A DNA stretch of 64,000 bases from Drosophila pseudoobscura (lineage: Eukaryota > Arthropoda > Insecta > Diptera > Drosophilidae): contig NC_046679.1 of the NCBI RefSeq assembly GCF_009870125.1, forward strand, positions 27,466,001 to 27,530,000, given 5' to 3'. Shown here in pieces: positions 13,258 through 27,757 of this stretch. The notes beneath the pieces are model-generated. The model searched no databases. It was given only the letters and a program-made list of their open reading frames with translations, and was not told where the DNA came from. The translations under genes were made by a program, and so were the position numbers. The stretch's first letter is position 1. Each line of letters starts with the position of its first letter.

Positions 13258-16200
13258 TAGAGTATTTATTTTATGTTCAATCAGGCCAACTAACGTAAAA
13301 ATAGGAGAATGCCATAAACAAACAAAAAATACTAAGTTTGAGAAAGATTTATACAACCAAATCTTTGGTAGACAAAATGACGGCTGAACAGTGTAATTTA
13401 TTTTATTTTTTTCTCAGATATCGAGGCAGAAATAATTCGAGAGAATGCATTGGAGACCTTTTGTAATATGTGTGATCTTTTTAGGATGTCCATAGAAAAA
13501 CCATGGCTGATTATTTGTTCATCCCTAGATGTTAGAGAAGTAAGCACCGTCTTTAAAATACCATGCTATTATTCCAAACTAATCACCACAAATATCCCGC
13601 AGTAATTCCACAAAACCACCATTCCTCCTCGCTTATCCACTTTCATCGTTTGCACTCCACCCGCTATCACCGAAAAAACATTAATTCACATTTATTTACT
13701 GTATCAGCTTGCTGCTGGTACGAGTGGTCTTGGCATTGGGTTGCAACTTTTGCATACTTTGCATTTTTATTGCACAACATCCGGTAACAAGGACTTTTCG
13801 CAGCATTCAACTGTGAGAGATTCCAGCGGGGAAAGCGGAAGGCGGCGCAACCCCAAGTCAACCCCAAAGAGCCATTACCACAATGCCAGGGCTGCTGCAA
13901 TTACAAACAGTTGTTCAACTGCTTGACTTGAAATGCAGCTGCTGGAGCTGTTGCCCCAATATGCAGTCCCACCCCCCACCCGACTCTCCTTCTCCCAGTG
14001 CTGTATCTGTATCTGATGCCGTAGTTTGTGGCTTACAGATTAAAGCGCGTACATCCGTGGCGGCATGGAAAAGCCGGATGATGAGGCCACGGCAAGCCGC
14101 GCATGCGTCTCGAGGATCCCAAAGCAAAAAACAAAAAAGAATATAGCAACAACAACAACCAAGGGGTAACCGGACCAGGACCGGGAATCGGGTTTCAGGA
14201 TACACTGGGATCCACTGGGGTCACGCGGAGAGGGCGAAGAGAAGAGTCTGGTCAATGGCGTCCGGTGTCATTGCGTTTCCGTTTGAGTTGGCAATTTATA
14301 CAATTTTCGCTGGCGCTGCTTGTAAAATGGATAAACTTTGCCACCGCCGCCGCACATTTACTTACTATGCGGCATGCAGCACGGCTATAGCTCTTGGATG
14401 GCTCTCGGACTTTTGTCCGGCCTCGTTTTTGGGATGGGGCAACGTTAAATTGATTTATAATTTCTCTGAGAGTCGCATTTTAACTCTTCCTGTTGCCGTT
14501 GCCCGTTGCCGTTGCCATTGCCAACACTCCTCCACGAACCGTGCGTCCTGTTCCCGTTCATTTGGCATTTTTTAATTCGCATTTTTACGCTCCAACCGAA
14601 GCCTCCAACCGAGGCTATGGCTACCCAAAGAGTGGCCGCGGCCCCCGCACAAATGCTTGGAAAAACATTCTTTACAGCGCAAATGTATGCATTTTCAGCG
14701 GCCCCTCGTGTTTGTATGAATTTTAACGCCAAATTGGTAACAGCCACAACTTGCATCAGCGTTTCGAATCATCCACACACATATACGAGTATGTATACTC
14801 GAGCTCTCCTCTTCCTTTCCTTTTTTCCAGTGCACCCTTTAATTAAAAGTCAAAAGTTCAGCAATTGATATTGTAATCAATTCATGAGCCTTGTATTTTA
14901 TTTATCCTCTTGCCTTTGGTAGCAGCCGAAAATTCCTGGCCAATCAGAATTTATGGGTCAACAAACATTTCGAATGCATAAATCGTACTTCTTATAAAAC
15001 AAATCAAGCGTGGCTTTTGCCAAGGGATTTTCGTTTCATCAAAGCTACTTTTATGGGAACGTTAATCACATTAATAAGAACCGAAAATATCAACAGTGAA
15101 TGGCCATTAAAGTGACTGGATTCAAATGGAACTGTAAATGAAATCTGCCATCGAAAAATCAAAAAGAATCGCGCAAGGAGTCGCTGAGCGTAATGTCCTC
15201 ACAAATAATCGGAATAATGCAGGCAACAGCAGTGATGAGATGAAAAGAGAGGACGAGTACTAGTAGGGATAGCCGGAGTAAATGACAATAATGACATAAT
15301 AAAAACGACTGCTAAAATATACAGAAAGGAAGGAAGGTTCGATACGACATCGAAGTATTAGATACTCTTAGAAATCAAAAGAACCGACCCGTTTTGAAGG
15401 ACCCGTTCAACCACAAACACAATATTAAATAATCTAATTGTTGCCTCTGCTTTTTTTCGTTACAAAACCCCCATTAAAAATAACAATACCCTCTACAAGA
15501 GTATACCAAACAGGATGGCAACTAGCAGACAGAAGCTGCCACTGCCACTGCCACTGCCCCAATGCCACTGTGGCTAAGCAGCATGACAATAAAATAAACG
15601 TTAATAACGATAAGATAAGACGGAGCTCAGACAGACATTTGCTGCGGTTCCGTGGTATGAGGGCAAATGTTAAAACAATAACCAGCTAAATGTGCCAAAC
15701 AAGTCTGGAGGGGTAGGGAGAGCGTGACCAAAGACTTGGAATTTGTCCGCCACTAAGCTGTGAAGATGAAGACGTTCCGTCCGTCCGCCGCTCACGAAAT
15801 GAGTGTCACCAGAAATGTCCTAGTACTAGAGAAGCAGCTCCATCCCAAAATGACATTAAATTCGGCTTAGAAGAGGGGGAAAATATATATATCTATTTGA
15901 ATTGTGACTGTCATGTCAAACAATGTACTAAGGCTTTAATAAATTAATGATAATAACTCGCATAAAATGATGATAAAGATGAAGAAGATGCATACAATAA
16001 AGGGAAATACTTGTAAAAATTCTTTCACCCCTAAATACCATTTGACAAATCGAAAAGTTTTCATTTAAACCGAAAACCCAACCCCAACCCCAAACACAAC
16101 ATAAACCTTAAGTACGCTCCAATGAATCCAATTCGGTTGTGGGTTGGCCTCCTCTGAGCGCTCACCGAAACTGAAACTTTTACCTGTACCAGGACTTAAA

Positions 16201-16689
16201 GTTTATGACGCAGGTGTTTGTTTTGGATTAGAGCAGCAACCAGCCAGGAAAAACCCAGGACAGAAAAAAGAACAGAGCAGAGCATGAAAAAGATGGGCTT
16301 ACCTGCCGTGTGAGAGAACAACTTGACCCAGGCAGTGTCCTGGTCCTGAGGTGTGAGTGCAAGTGTTACAACAACCATTCAAATGAGGATCCGTCTCTCT
16401 CTGCCGGTCCGGACAAAAACCTCAGGATTCGTTTTGCCAGCTTTTCAGCAGAACCGACCACAACAAACAGGCTACAGCCCCCCACATGGTTGCGGGGTGG
16501 ATAAGGCTCTGTATCTCCCCTACAGAATGTTGACAAAACTATAGAACAGGCCTTAAAATTGTTTTTAAATTGCCGATGAAAGGCTAAAGCCAAGTGCGAA
16601 CAACTGAATGGACAGCACATGGAAATAATTGTCTGATTTTTCGCTCGTTTGAACCGGAATTTTTTAAACTCACTAAGCCTTTAAGAGGG

Positions 16690-17560
16690 GTCTTGTTTCT
16701 GCGTTTCTTACGTGTGTTTTACTTATATTCTGTCAATTAATTTTCACACATAATTTGCTTATCCTTGCATCGGACTTAAAGCCATTTTGCGGCCCGTTTG
16801 GTGTATTTTCTGCGTTGGCATAATTAAAATACATTTTTTTTTGTTTCTGCCATGAAGACATACGCACTAAATATTATTTATAGGCGTTTGTTCGATGCTT
16901 TCGTAGATTTATTTATGACTTTGCGGGGACTTGTTAATATTTTTTACGCAATAAAATAATTAATAAGCGACAGCAAGCACCAACGGGGGACAGTATTAAT
17001 TATATCGGATTAAAAATACATTAAAATATAACCGCCGAGTGGGGAAATAAACATATCAGCAAGATGCATGTACATATGTATAAACCTACAGTATAAACCT
17101 ATATATAAGAAATATGAACATGATTCCTTTCCATAAGCCTTCCGCATTTGGAATTTATATTAATTTCGCGATTCCATCCCGACGTTGGCCTTTTAATCAG
17201 CTTTATTAATAACAGTTTATGCAAATTTAAATATATACGATTAACCTTATATACGATTAATCAATAACACACCGGGAATCCTTTTACATTCCGTAAGTAT
17301 TAAAAAATACAAAATGTGGCATTTGCTGGGCTTAATTAACGGCGACATTTCGCCATATATGTAGTTTTCCATTAATTGTTGGCATCAAAGTGGATAATCC
17401 ATTCCGGTATCATGGGCTCTTCCGCTCCGCCATTTAGCTAATTATCGAGTAAATTTTATGCCATCCTCAAAACGATATCTCGGCAATCTTTAATGAGACA
17501 GTTTTTCTTCCTTCTTTTGAGGGCGGGGAGGAAATTAAATTAAATTGCATTAACATTTTC
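16690..17560. promoter_or_regulatory. Candidate homeodomain-type enhancer block
   Basis: Over about 0.9 kb there are ten or more TAAT/ATTA cores in extended forms such as CAATTAATTT, AATAATTAATAAG, GTATTAATTATA, CTTAATTAACG, CATTAATTG and GCTAATTATC. A TTTATTTATGAC element that resembles an Abd-B/Caudal-type site is also present. The sequence has few simple repeats and no open frame. Such clustering is usual in Drosophila developmental enhancers, but AT-rich DNA yields TAAT by chance, so this is a candidate only. Confidence 0.25.
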
Positions 17561-18369
17561 CAAAGTTTGACTTTTTTGCAATTCTTTCAGCTGATAGGAA
17601 AAATGTGAGCGTATTGAATGCATAAAAAAGCACTTATTGACAGTTTTCCAAGAGCTTTTCCGCTTTGTTGTTGCCACTGCTCGGGCAATGAATACGAAAA
17701 GAAAAGTGCCTGCATTTGACAGACGAAAACAATGGCCCAGATAGAGGCTATAGTGGGGGTTGAAGTGCAATTGGCAGTAGGTGCAGCAGACTCCCCACTG
17801 CTGCAAATGTCTGCAAAAAAAATATCTTTTTAATTTCATTGAGTGTCGCTTTGCCATCGGAGAGACGACGTAGGACTGCGAGATCCTGGGTCTCAAGTGC
17901 TATTCAAGTGCTGGCTCATAATCGATTTCATTATTTTTGCAAGCATAGTCAAACTTTTTAATTACACTTTGTTACTGCATATGCAACTTTTCTCCTTCGG
18001 AAAAAGGTGTTATTCCAGCCACACCAGCACCACCATGATGGGCAAACACTCTGCTGCAGCTACAGCTGCAGCTGCAGTCCCTGGAAATCGTTCTATAATA
18101 ACAGAATGAAATTTATGCATCCATCTAGAGTCGCTCGCACTCGTCCTTTCTCCCTTCTCTGGCTTGAGCACATGACACAAGTTTGTGCAACACTTAAACT
18201 TTAATTGTGCAAAGTTTTTGACCATGTCGTGTGAATGTCCTGTGCATTGTGTGGGCCTGTCTCATCCTCTCCCTCTATGGGTGTGTGCTTTGATAGATGG
18301 TGGAGAGAATTTTGCAAATGGGGTCACAGTCTACGTCTGGGATACCAAATGCATAAAGGATTAGATACG

Positions 18370-18389
18370 CACACACACACACACACACA
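18370..18389. repeat. (CA)10 microsatellite
   Basis: An uninterrupted CA tract followed by GTCC. It is a simple repeat in non-coding DNA. Confidence 0.9.
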
Positions 18390-19679
18390 GTCCTGCAAAG
18401 CAGATTGCTCGACTACTACTGGAAAATAACTACCAGAGAGACGGAGAAAGATAAAGGTAAAAAGAGAGGGAGAGGGAGAGCTCCTTGATGTCTGTTTGCC
18501 AAATGGTTTAGCACACTCATTGGGTCCTGACCACAAATTCAATTTGCCTGATAAGATAGTAAAGAGCATGAGCACACAAAAATGAAACGAAACAAAAGTT
18601 AGCCCAGCAAAAGCAAACTATAAGGAAAAGGAAAAGAAAAAAGGTAAGGAGAAATAGCCAAAGGTCAATTACCATAATATTCCTCACAAAAAAATAAAAG
18701 AATATCCTTTTCTGGATTTCCATTATATCATTCTATATCTTCAACCATAGTATATGCTCGAAAGCTGTTCAAACCGGAAATTTTCGCCCAAAAACTAAAT
18801 AATGAGATGCAAATATTTTAATGGGACCTGTTCGCACACACATACACACACTCATCTATGCTTAACCCAACACATAGATACGCACACACACTAGAGACGG
18901 ACCATCCTTTGGTCGTAACTTCATTTATTTTGAAAAGCTTTCCTTTGGGCAATTTGGTTGCCTGGCGGGGCAGCGGACCGTCTGCCTGCCGGACAGCGAA
19001 CTGCCGGAGAGCTGTCGTCGTTGGCCCCCAAGTGAGAAATATTGTTTTAGTTTATCATGACAGGACTTTTACAAGTTTAAACTGCTCATACATTAATTAA
19101 AAACTTAATAAAACACACACACACGCCACAGGAAAAAATTAAATAACACATGAGAGAAAGCTAGAGCTAAAAAAACAGATGTAGAAACGAGTATGTGGGA
19201 TGGGTGGCTGTTCAACATGTGTAGCTCTATTAATTGCTTTCCTTTACTCTCGTCCTTGTGCTTTCGGTTAGTGGCTGCTGATTAAGCGATGTTTAAAGGT
19301 AGTAATTTCCCTATTCAACCCCTCTTAAGGGGATAGTCCTTCATCTACGATTAACCTGCGCTTTAAGGTCGCTTTATCCCTCCGTATCAGCTCTGTTTAA
19401 GGGCAGCATAAAGGAGGCAGCATAAAACACTGTAAAATACCTTCCCTTCCAGTTCTCACCTAATTGCACAGCAATGTTGTTGACACATTTGACCAAAGAA
19501 GAGTTCACGTAAATAGAAGACAGAATATCAGCACAAACTCTGCTGCAAAGTGCTGAACAGGCTACAAAGGAATACCAAATAAAATTTGCTTACATTCAGA
19601 AAAAGTTGAGCTTAAACGAATGTTAGAGTTGGGAGAATACTCGTAGATTGGAGTTGATGCAATATAAGCACACTTATGG

Positions 19680-19708
19680 GAGTCTCCTTTTTCTACAAAA
19701 GGAGACTC
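19680..19708. repeat. Perfect 12-bp inverted repeat (hairpin)
   Basis: GAGTCTCCTTTT at 19680-19691 and its exact reverse complement AAAAGGAGACTC at 19697-19708 enclose a five-base loop, TCTAC. No neighbouring gene explains it. It is too short for a microRNA precursor by itself, since Drosophila pre-miRNAs have stems of 22 bp or more and the pairing does not clearly extend outward. Confidence 0.8.
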
Positions 19709-22700
19709 TTTTGTTAAATTCTTTTGGCTTTTATATTTGTTATAGAGCTTCACTGAGATCCATGGAATTACATGATTAATTCACAGGAAAACCCCATCAT
19801 TCCTTCTGCAAATCCAAATAAACCTTACTTCAAAACCATTTGACGATGTTTCTTCTTTAGAAGACGTATAAAAACTATTTCAAAGATAGACGCCCATACT
19901 CGCAAAAGATGCCTCCGATCCATGTTGTCGCCCAGTCGTTTCATACAAAAGTCCTTTACTCATATACGCACAATTGCAATTTTTGCAATTTAAAAGAACA
20001 AATTTGTTTCTTTCGTTTGCAATTTTAACCATTTCATATACATATTTCTTGGCTGTCCTGCTGTTCGTCTTGTATTTTATTTTTTTCTCAATTTTCTGTC
20101 TTGTTTTATTATTTTTGATGAATTACTTTGCATAGAAATCGTTGAAAAGGGTTTTTGCACAGCTCGCTTCCTCTGGCTGTTTCCGTCTTGATTTATTACT
20201 TCACAGAAAAAGCGAGAGAGGGGAGAATGTCTGCAGAGGGAGAGTTTGTGCGTGTGAATGCTCATGTGCGTATGGGCGTTTTCCAGTTATTGTTTTTAAA
20301 TGCATGCATAATACGACATCCGTGAGTTATGAGCCTGTCGTCTGTCGATGGGGGGGGCCACGTGGGTCAATAAACTCTCTACCGAATCGGATGTGTGGGA
20401 TAACAGGGCAAGTCCGGCCTTTGCTCCATGCTCTGCTCTGATCGCGATAAAGTCAGAGACAAATTTTCTAATTTGTCAACTTTGGCGATATCTGATTTGA
20501 TCCTGCACTTGACTCTCATATATGGCTGGGAGACTCGCAAGAGTCCGACTGCAGTTTTCCGTGTGAGATGCTCTGTGTGCTTCCTGTTCTCGTTCTCCAA
20601 TTGTTGGTGTTGGTGCATGTCAAGCGCTTGACTTCCGCTCTCACACACATAGTGGGACACACAGACACACTTAGACATGCCGTCGCTCTGGCCTGCATTT
20701 AACAGTCTCAATGCCACACCCCCACACTCACAGTTGGTTACATTTTTATTTCAAATTGGTCATTTCCGATCATTTTTGCAATTTTCATTTCTCGCTCGAC
20801 TGAGCGGAGTCTGGGAGTCCTGTGTGGCCAGGACATGTGTGCTCCATCATGCAAGTTGACTTGGCAACTTGTTTCCGTTTGACATTTTGCTGAATATATT
20901 TCATATTTATATTCGAGTACCATATCAGTAAAATGGAGATACAAAGAGCCTTACGGAGTTTTCCTTCTAAACAAAAGCCATTTTCCGGCACTTGAATTTC
21001 GCCTGGATTTCCTTTTTAACGAGCTTTCACTCCTCCTGGTTTCTCCTCCCTTTTTTGAGTTCATCCCCTGCACATATGGCACCCTCACGCTGTTTAATTT
21101 GCATTTTTATCGATTCGAAAGAAGCTTAGCTTTGTCTTTCCCATATTCACTTGATTCACATAAAATTCCCATAAAAATGTCAACGCATAACCCCCAAACA
21201 GAGCCCTCTCTACCCGACTGAGCCACACTTTTAAAGTGTTAGATTCTTTTATGGTGTGGCCTGGGTATGGGCGTTGGGATTTTAAAACACAATCAATTTT
21301 ATTAGTCGAAATAAATTCCATACTCAGCTAGCGGGCATAAACCAGGACAGAACCAGATAAAACTGCATTAGCTAAAAGAGTTTAATCTGGATTTTATTTA
21401 ATTAAAGTTTGGACAGACAATATTCGAACAGTATTCAAATTGGCAGGCCACTGCCACTGCCGAGCTTCAATCAATATTAAATATTGACAAATGCAAGGTC
21501 CGAGCAAATAATGGCTTGTGTCTGTTTCTTATTTATGCAGGCCACAAAATTCATTAAGCCACAATACAAAAGAGCAGAGGGCCATAACAAACAGGAACCG
21601 GAAGTGCAGGGGCGGAGGGGTGGCCTACGACCAAGGGCAAGGCATCAGACAATACTCGTATAGGCAGGGCAGACAATGAATGCATGCCGTTGCATATTTA
21701 ATTGCATATTGAAATTGCATACAAAACAATCATAAACTTGTAGATTTCAATTAAATATACCCCCAACCTACCAGAGAGACAGGGCGATGACAAGTCGAAT
21801 GGATGGATGGCTCGATGGGGTTTATGGGTATTCCAATGCCTGTACAAATAATAAAACTAAATATTTACATATGCCCCATACTCTCTTTTATTTTTTGTTG
21901 GTTTTGTATGCTGTGTACTGTTTGTCAAGCCTGGGAGTAAAAGTAACTGGCTTATTGGTGAATCACATTACGCATACGCCCCACATGCCCCATACCCCAA
22001 TGCACTACGGTCTCTCTTCGACTGCAACATGGGGACGCAAAAGCAAAAGCAAAAGCCAAAGCAAAGACTAAGCCCGGCTAATAGCTTTAAATAAATAAAA
22101 TTTCAAAAAAAACAGACACAATAAAATGGAATAGAATAAAAGCAACACGAGAAGCAGAGCAAGTGCCAGGATAATGCTGGCCAATATGCAGTACATAATA
22201 CAGAGTACAAATAATACAGGACACAGATCTCTAGCAGAGCTCTCCGGCTTTGCCAGCTCTCCGTCCTGCTCTCCGGCTGTCCGTCTGTCTGTCTGTGTGG
22301 CTGTTTGTCTGGCTGTATGTCTTTGCATATGCCAAAGGCTTAAGTAAAGCCACTTCCGGCTAAAATGCATTTAAAGCAATTAGCAATTGTATGCGCTACA
22401 AATGGCATTATGGCGACAACCGAAAACCGAAAACCGAACCACAACTGGCACAATCTGCAGGCAGTTTTCGGATAGGAATATCAAACATATGAGTGCATAA
22501 ACATTTTCCCAGTCATAATCTATTACCCAAGAAACATTTGCTGATGGCAAAATTCAAAACGTATATTCAGATACGCATCCAGTATCTATTCCAAGAAACA
22601 AACCTACTTCATTGTTGATTTTTGATTTCTAATTACATTTTCTAATTTATTTTCTGCAGCTTATCTTCCATTTCCCTTTGTTCTACTCCAATAAGAGTTC

Positions 22701-25139
22701 GTCTTCTATATATTCCATCCCACATAAATCTCCATATATCTACCAATACCAAGAATCTATTGTATTTTCCACCTCTACGTATAATTCTCGTGTATTTTTA
22801 GTCCTAAAAACGAAGACAATTCAAATCCAATTCCATTCCAATTTGTTGACCACAATGTTGACTGGGTTCTGGTTTTGCTTCAGCTGCACTTTGGCTACGA
22901 GACAGAAGGCTCTGGTGGAAGTTGCCAACAATCACAATACAAATAATAACAATTTCGAGACCGACAAACTTGAAGATACAAAATAAATACGAGTGTGTAT
23001 GCACTCTCTCTTCCCCAAAAAAATGCACCAAAAACAACATCAATGTCATTGCTTACATTTGTAGCAGCAGGACACAGCAGTCCCGTCCCCGAAAATCTTG
23101 GAACAGGAACAACAACATCCCAGAGGAAGGTGGAAAAACGCAGGCAATTATAATAAGGCAAGGCAAACCGGCAGAAGGAACTTGTTGTTGCACTTGGCTC
23201 AAACACGCACACATAGAAAGGGGAAGAGCAAGTTGGTGAACGTATCCTGGTTGTAGGATTCTTGTTCTTCTGGTTGTATTTGTCTCTCCGGCAAGTTGGC
23301 AACACTTTTGTTTGCTTTTGCACATTTCAAAAGCAGCAGCAACAGAGATCCGGAAACAGTTGAGGGCGTTCTTCCAAACGATTTCATTGTGATTTCAAGC
23401 AAATGTAAGAGACACAAATATGCTAAGAAGTACGAGGAAATCTGAGAAATTTTGAATTCTAAACGAAAATGCATTCCAGAAGGACAATTGTTGGATGGCT
23501 GCGCCTTTTGCAAGTTACTTTTTGGCATGCACTGGCTGCAAATGCATTCGGCAACAAAAGTCTTGGTTGGCACACACAATTACTATATAGAAAGTGCAGA
23601 ACCGAGACAGCCAGACAATACAGCCCCAAAAAGGACAAGAATTGCAATAACAATTACATGGACATGCCCTGGCAGAGACTAGCTACCGGCTACCGGCTAC
23701 AGGCTACTCTTGGAGTGCCTTTCGCCTCATTCTCACTTTATTTTGGAGCTTAGCCTGGGTGCCATCGTTTGTTGCTATTCAAGTTTAATTAACCTAAAAG
23801 TGCTTGTATTATTTAATTTTATTTTGCTGTCATTGTTGCTTTTATTGTCTTCTGCTGCTGCTGCTTTTGCTTTTGCTTCTCCTACTTCTACTGAGAGACA
23901 TAGACAGATATTAATTTAGTTGAAAGCAAAACTTCATTAGCAGTGACAATGTCGCGTGTGAAAATATTTGTCTTAAGTCCTTTTTGCTTTGTTGCATTCA
24001 AATGGAAATTGGAAATCGAAATGGAGCTGCTTAAGCTGCAAGAATCTATAGATTCCTTGAATAAAAGAGTGTATGAAATAATTCCACACTCTTTGGATGC
24101 CACTCTTTCAAAAAAATGACAAATCTGTTGCTGCTAACAAGCTGCCAGAGGCGCTGACAGCTCCATTATCATTTATTGAGAGCCACCGATCAATCAGCCA
24201 TCACCAGTTCATTGTCCGCGCATGTCGCAAGTTCAACGCAAATTGATACACTTGATAAAACTTCCATTTCCCCCAATGACCTTATACCAAGAGGAATACA
24301 GCACTCGTATCGTATCCGCAGCTGAATGCAAATATTATACGCGCTGGCGCTTAAAGAGGAAATGAAATCAGCAAGCAGCTCTGTCCTTACTGAAATTGGC
24401 ATAAAGTCAGAGAGCAGAGTGCGTTCTCTGGTCATGAGAGAACTGCATGATGATACAAAATAGCAAGCCATTCAAATGTGCGGATAGTGCGGAGAGTGGG
24501 GTTGGCAATGGCGTTTTCATGCTCCTTGGCTGCTCAATCATAAAAAAATTTGATTTTCGTATGGCACATACTTTTCTTGACTCAAGGAATCATTGCATTG
24601 CATTGCGAGCTCTAAAAAGGAAGAAAAAGTTGAACTCTGAAAGGGAAGCAATCATTTGTAAAGAATTTTTATATGCTATAAAGCACCGCCTTAATTACAG
24701 TTATTGCTTTTTATGCATGCATATAATACGATATGGAAATGCTTAGAAACTTCTTCAAATTCCATCTTCAAATGGGAAAACCGAAGGATGGATGCCCTTA
24801 GGGAGAGATGAAAAATCATTTACATTTAAAAACAGCCATCGAATATCCCTCAAGCAAAGGTTATACCATTCTCAATTTATATTTAAACTTTTAAGCTAAT
24901 GAAACTTTTGCGTAACTATACCTTGACCTCTCTATAATCCCCAGAAAATCCCCGGAGAAAGCACTTCAGCTCTTTCGTTCATACTATCTGAATGCTAAGG
25001 GGTTATGCATCCTTGGAAATTAATAAATATCTGATGCTGCAATCAACATTAGACTCGAATGGTGCGAGGCGTTCGTGTAATCGCAGCAGCAGCAGCAGTC
25101 GCATTAGCAATAAGCGGAAATGGCTATAAAGCTGCGCTC

Positions 25140-25182
25140 TCACACACACTCACACACACACACACAGACACACACACACAAC
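25140..25182. repeat. Imperfect CA microsatellite
   Basis: A CA-rich tract with T and G interruptions. It produces low-complexity frames rich in Thr and His that are not genes. Confidence 0.8.
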
Positions 25183-26392
25183 TCTCAGACATGTGTGTAT
25201 GGGCACGCCGCTTCGCTGCATGCAATCTAGAAACGATTCTAAACAAAAGAAATCCGCTTTCATAATTTCCCTATGGAATGAGCATTCTTTTTATTGCCAC
25301 TAAGCGACCGAACGAACGAGAACGAGGCAAACCCATCGACCGACCCACCGCTGTCGGAATAACAATGCAAACAGACTCGCTCTGTCTCACCCCAAGACAA
25401 TTCTACCCCGCACACACATACACACAGAAACTCAAGCACAGATACACACACACACATACAGAGAGACACCGAGGAGGAGTCTCGGCTCAATTACAATTGC
25501 AATTGTTTGCCTGAATGCGTTTTGGTTTCGCGCTGGTTTCACCGCACGGCCGCATCCACATTCCGAGCCATTTTTATAAATGATGTTCGCAGCAGCTTAT
25601 CCGACGAGTCCCCCCTCCTGCCCTATTGAACCACCACCCTTTATTATACGGCATTTTTTCCCTGGGTTTGTTTTTTAAGTACAATTGCATTCTTTCGCTA
25701 GTTTTCTGCCTTGGATTCGACTTTAATCAATGCGCCGCCACAAGGCTAAAGGCAGCCTGGAATAATAGTTATTACAGGTCTCTGATGGGAGATAAGCCTT
25801 TGGCTGGATTACGTATTATATATTCCATGTGCTAACCAAACAAACTAATTTCGAAAATTAGAATCACTCATACGCCGCGCTGTCAATGGAATGTAATTTA
25901 TGCAAATGCTAAAAACCAGGCCAAAATATGTCGCTTATCGGGCCTGTCATACGCATTTGGGCTAAACAAATATTCCGTTCTAATAAATCAATAAAGGCGA
26001 ATTTATGACAGTCTGGTTGTACGCATACGTATACGTAATGTGAGTGCTGATTAGACAGACAGGCAGAGGCCTCTCCTCTCACTGATTCCAATTGAAAGAG
26101 GAGCAGCCCTCAGACTCAGGCAGTTCAATGGCCGCTCTCTGGGCCATATCTGGGTTATGCCTGGCACTGAGTATGTTAAGTCTAATAACTGTTTTGCTGC
26201 TGCCGCAGTTATTAATAAGCAGCAGCAGCAGCAACAGCAGAAGAGGCATCATCAGAGGTGCCACTACTATCCAGAAGAGTCTGCCGCAGTAGGCGGTCGG
26301 TCTCGTCTCTGAAGTTAGGCTTAGCAGGAACCAGTGGAATGAGCGTTTTTAATTTTCCACAACGTTGCGCAAAGAAATAGTTTCGGTTTCTT

Positions 26393-26410
26393 ACATACAT
26401 ACATACATAC
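26393..26410. repeat. (ACAT)n tetranucleotide repeat
   Basis: Four and a half perfect ACAT units followed by CTACG. It is a simple repeat only. Confidence 0.85.
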
Positions 26411-27757
26411 CTACGCCAAAGCCCTCCCTCCCTCCCTCTCTTAATCTTTAGTTACCCCCTTTTTGTAGTCACTCAAGTGTCTCCCTTGGGAGTCATAAGT
26501 TTTTCCTCCTTTATTTTGTTGGGTTATGTTTCGCGTTTATGAAGCGTTTGATGTTTTTTTTTTTTGTTTTGAAGGAGGCACGCCTCGAGCTCAATCTTCG
26601 CATAGTTTTCCCCTTCTCTAGTATATAGAATTTGTTGTTCAATCAAATTTTTCTCTTGCTTATTGAAGCGGCAATTTAATATGAACTGGTTCGCTGATGC
26701 ATTCAATTTTTGGTTTGGTTTTACCCACATTTTTGTTTTCCATTAATAAATATTAAATGGAAAACACATATGAGTTTGACAGTCAGGGCCTTTGAATGCT
26801 GCTGCCCAAAACCCATCGAAAGTGGATGTTTCCATGTGTGTAACAGTGTGCATTAACCTCTTTTGCGGTTATATTCTGATGTAGTAATCCCTTGCGGTTC
26901 CTGCGGTTTCCTCTATCCGCATGTGTATCACAAAAGCAAACCGAAAGGAGTCAATACTTTCAGGCTGAGGCAGAGGCCCAATCAATTATATAGAGCACCA
27001 ACCCACACGCACCCACACGCACCCACAAAGCGAAAATTCAGATGATTTGCATTCAACATTAACCAAGTTTATAATGCAATTGTTGGCCATTCATCAATCC
27101 ACACATAATTGCTGTTCGATTCGAGGCTGTTGCCTTTGTTGCTGGCCAAAATCCATTGAATTCATTCCCTGGCCATGAATGCCTCGCCGCTTCAAATCAA
27201 CGCAGTTGTCAGTGCGGTTTTCGGCAAAAATATAGCGAATCCCTGCTAAAGTGAAGTTCAGTTCCTCTGACAGGCAGACAGAAATGCGCCTGACATGAAG
27301 CGAGAGGGTCCATTGTCTGGCCAGTGTCTAAGGCAACATTGGGTAGATGTTTCCTTTCTTTTTTGTTGCCCCCTCGACTTTGCTGACATATTTTGTGTAC
27401 CCAACTGTCTGGTAGAGTCGAGGTCCGGAGTGATTAAAAAAAAACAGAAAATAAATGGAAAAAGTATATAGAGACTGGGGGGACTGGCTGCCATTCTCTA
27501 GCCCGAGAGAGAGGGAGAGGTTAAGCAACTCTCACAGTTGGCTGACAGCCCCTGATCCTCTGGTCCCTACACACAGGTGTGCGTTTCATGTCGAGACAGC
27601 AATTTATTGAGCTCTGATAAGAACTGAGTTGTGTTTGTGTGTGTCTGCAACGGGAAAATGGTAAATGGGAAAAATAATTGAAAACAGTTTTCCACAAAGT
27701 TACAGAAAAAAACGAGGGGGAACGTTGTGAGTTGCTGCGGACACCGCAACTCTAGAG

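Larger units (their letters stand above)
13258..27757. other. Gene desert with simple repeats and AT-rich blocks
   Basis: About 14.5 kb without a supportable coding exon. Simple sequence includes CTG/CAG stretches (18048-18079, 25083-25097, 26218-26235), CA/GT tracts (18370-18389, 25140-25182), GA-rich DNA (18430-18482), an ACAT tract (26393-26410), CCCT units (about 26420-26440) and a 10-base repeat ACCCACACGC (27001-27027). A perfect 12-bp hairpin sits at 19680-19708. An AT-rich block dense in TAAT cores lies at 16690-17560. Any function would be regulatory. Confidence 0.5.
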
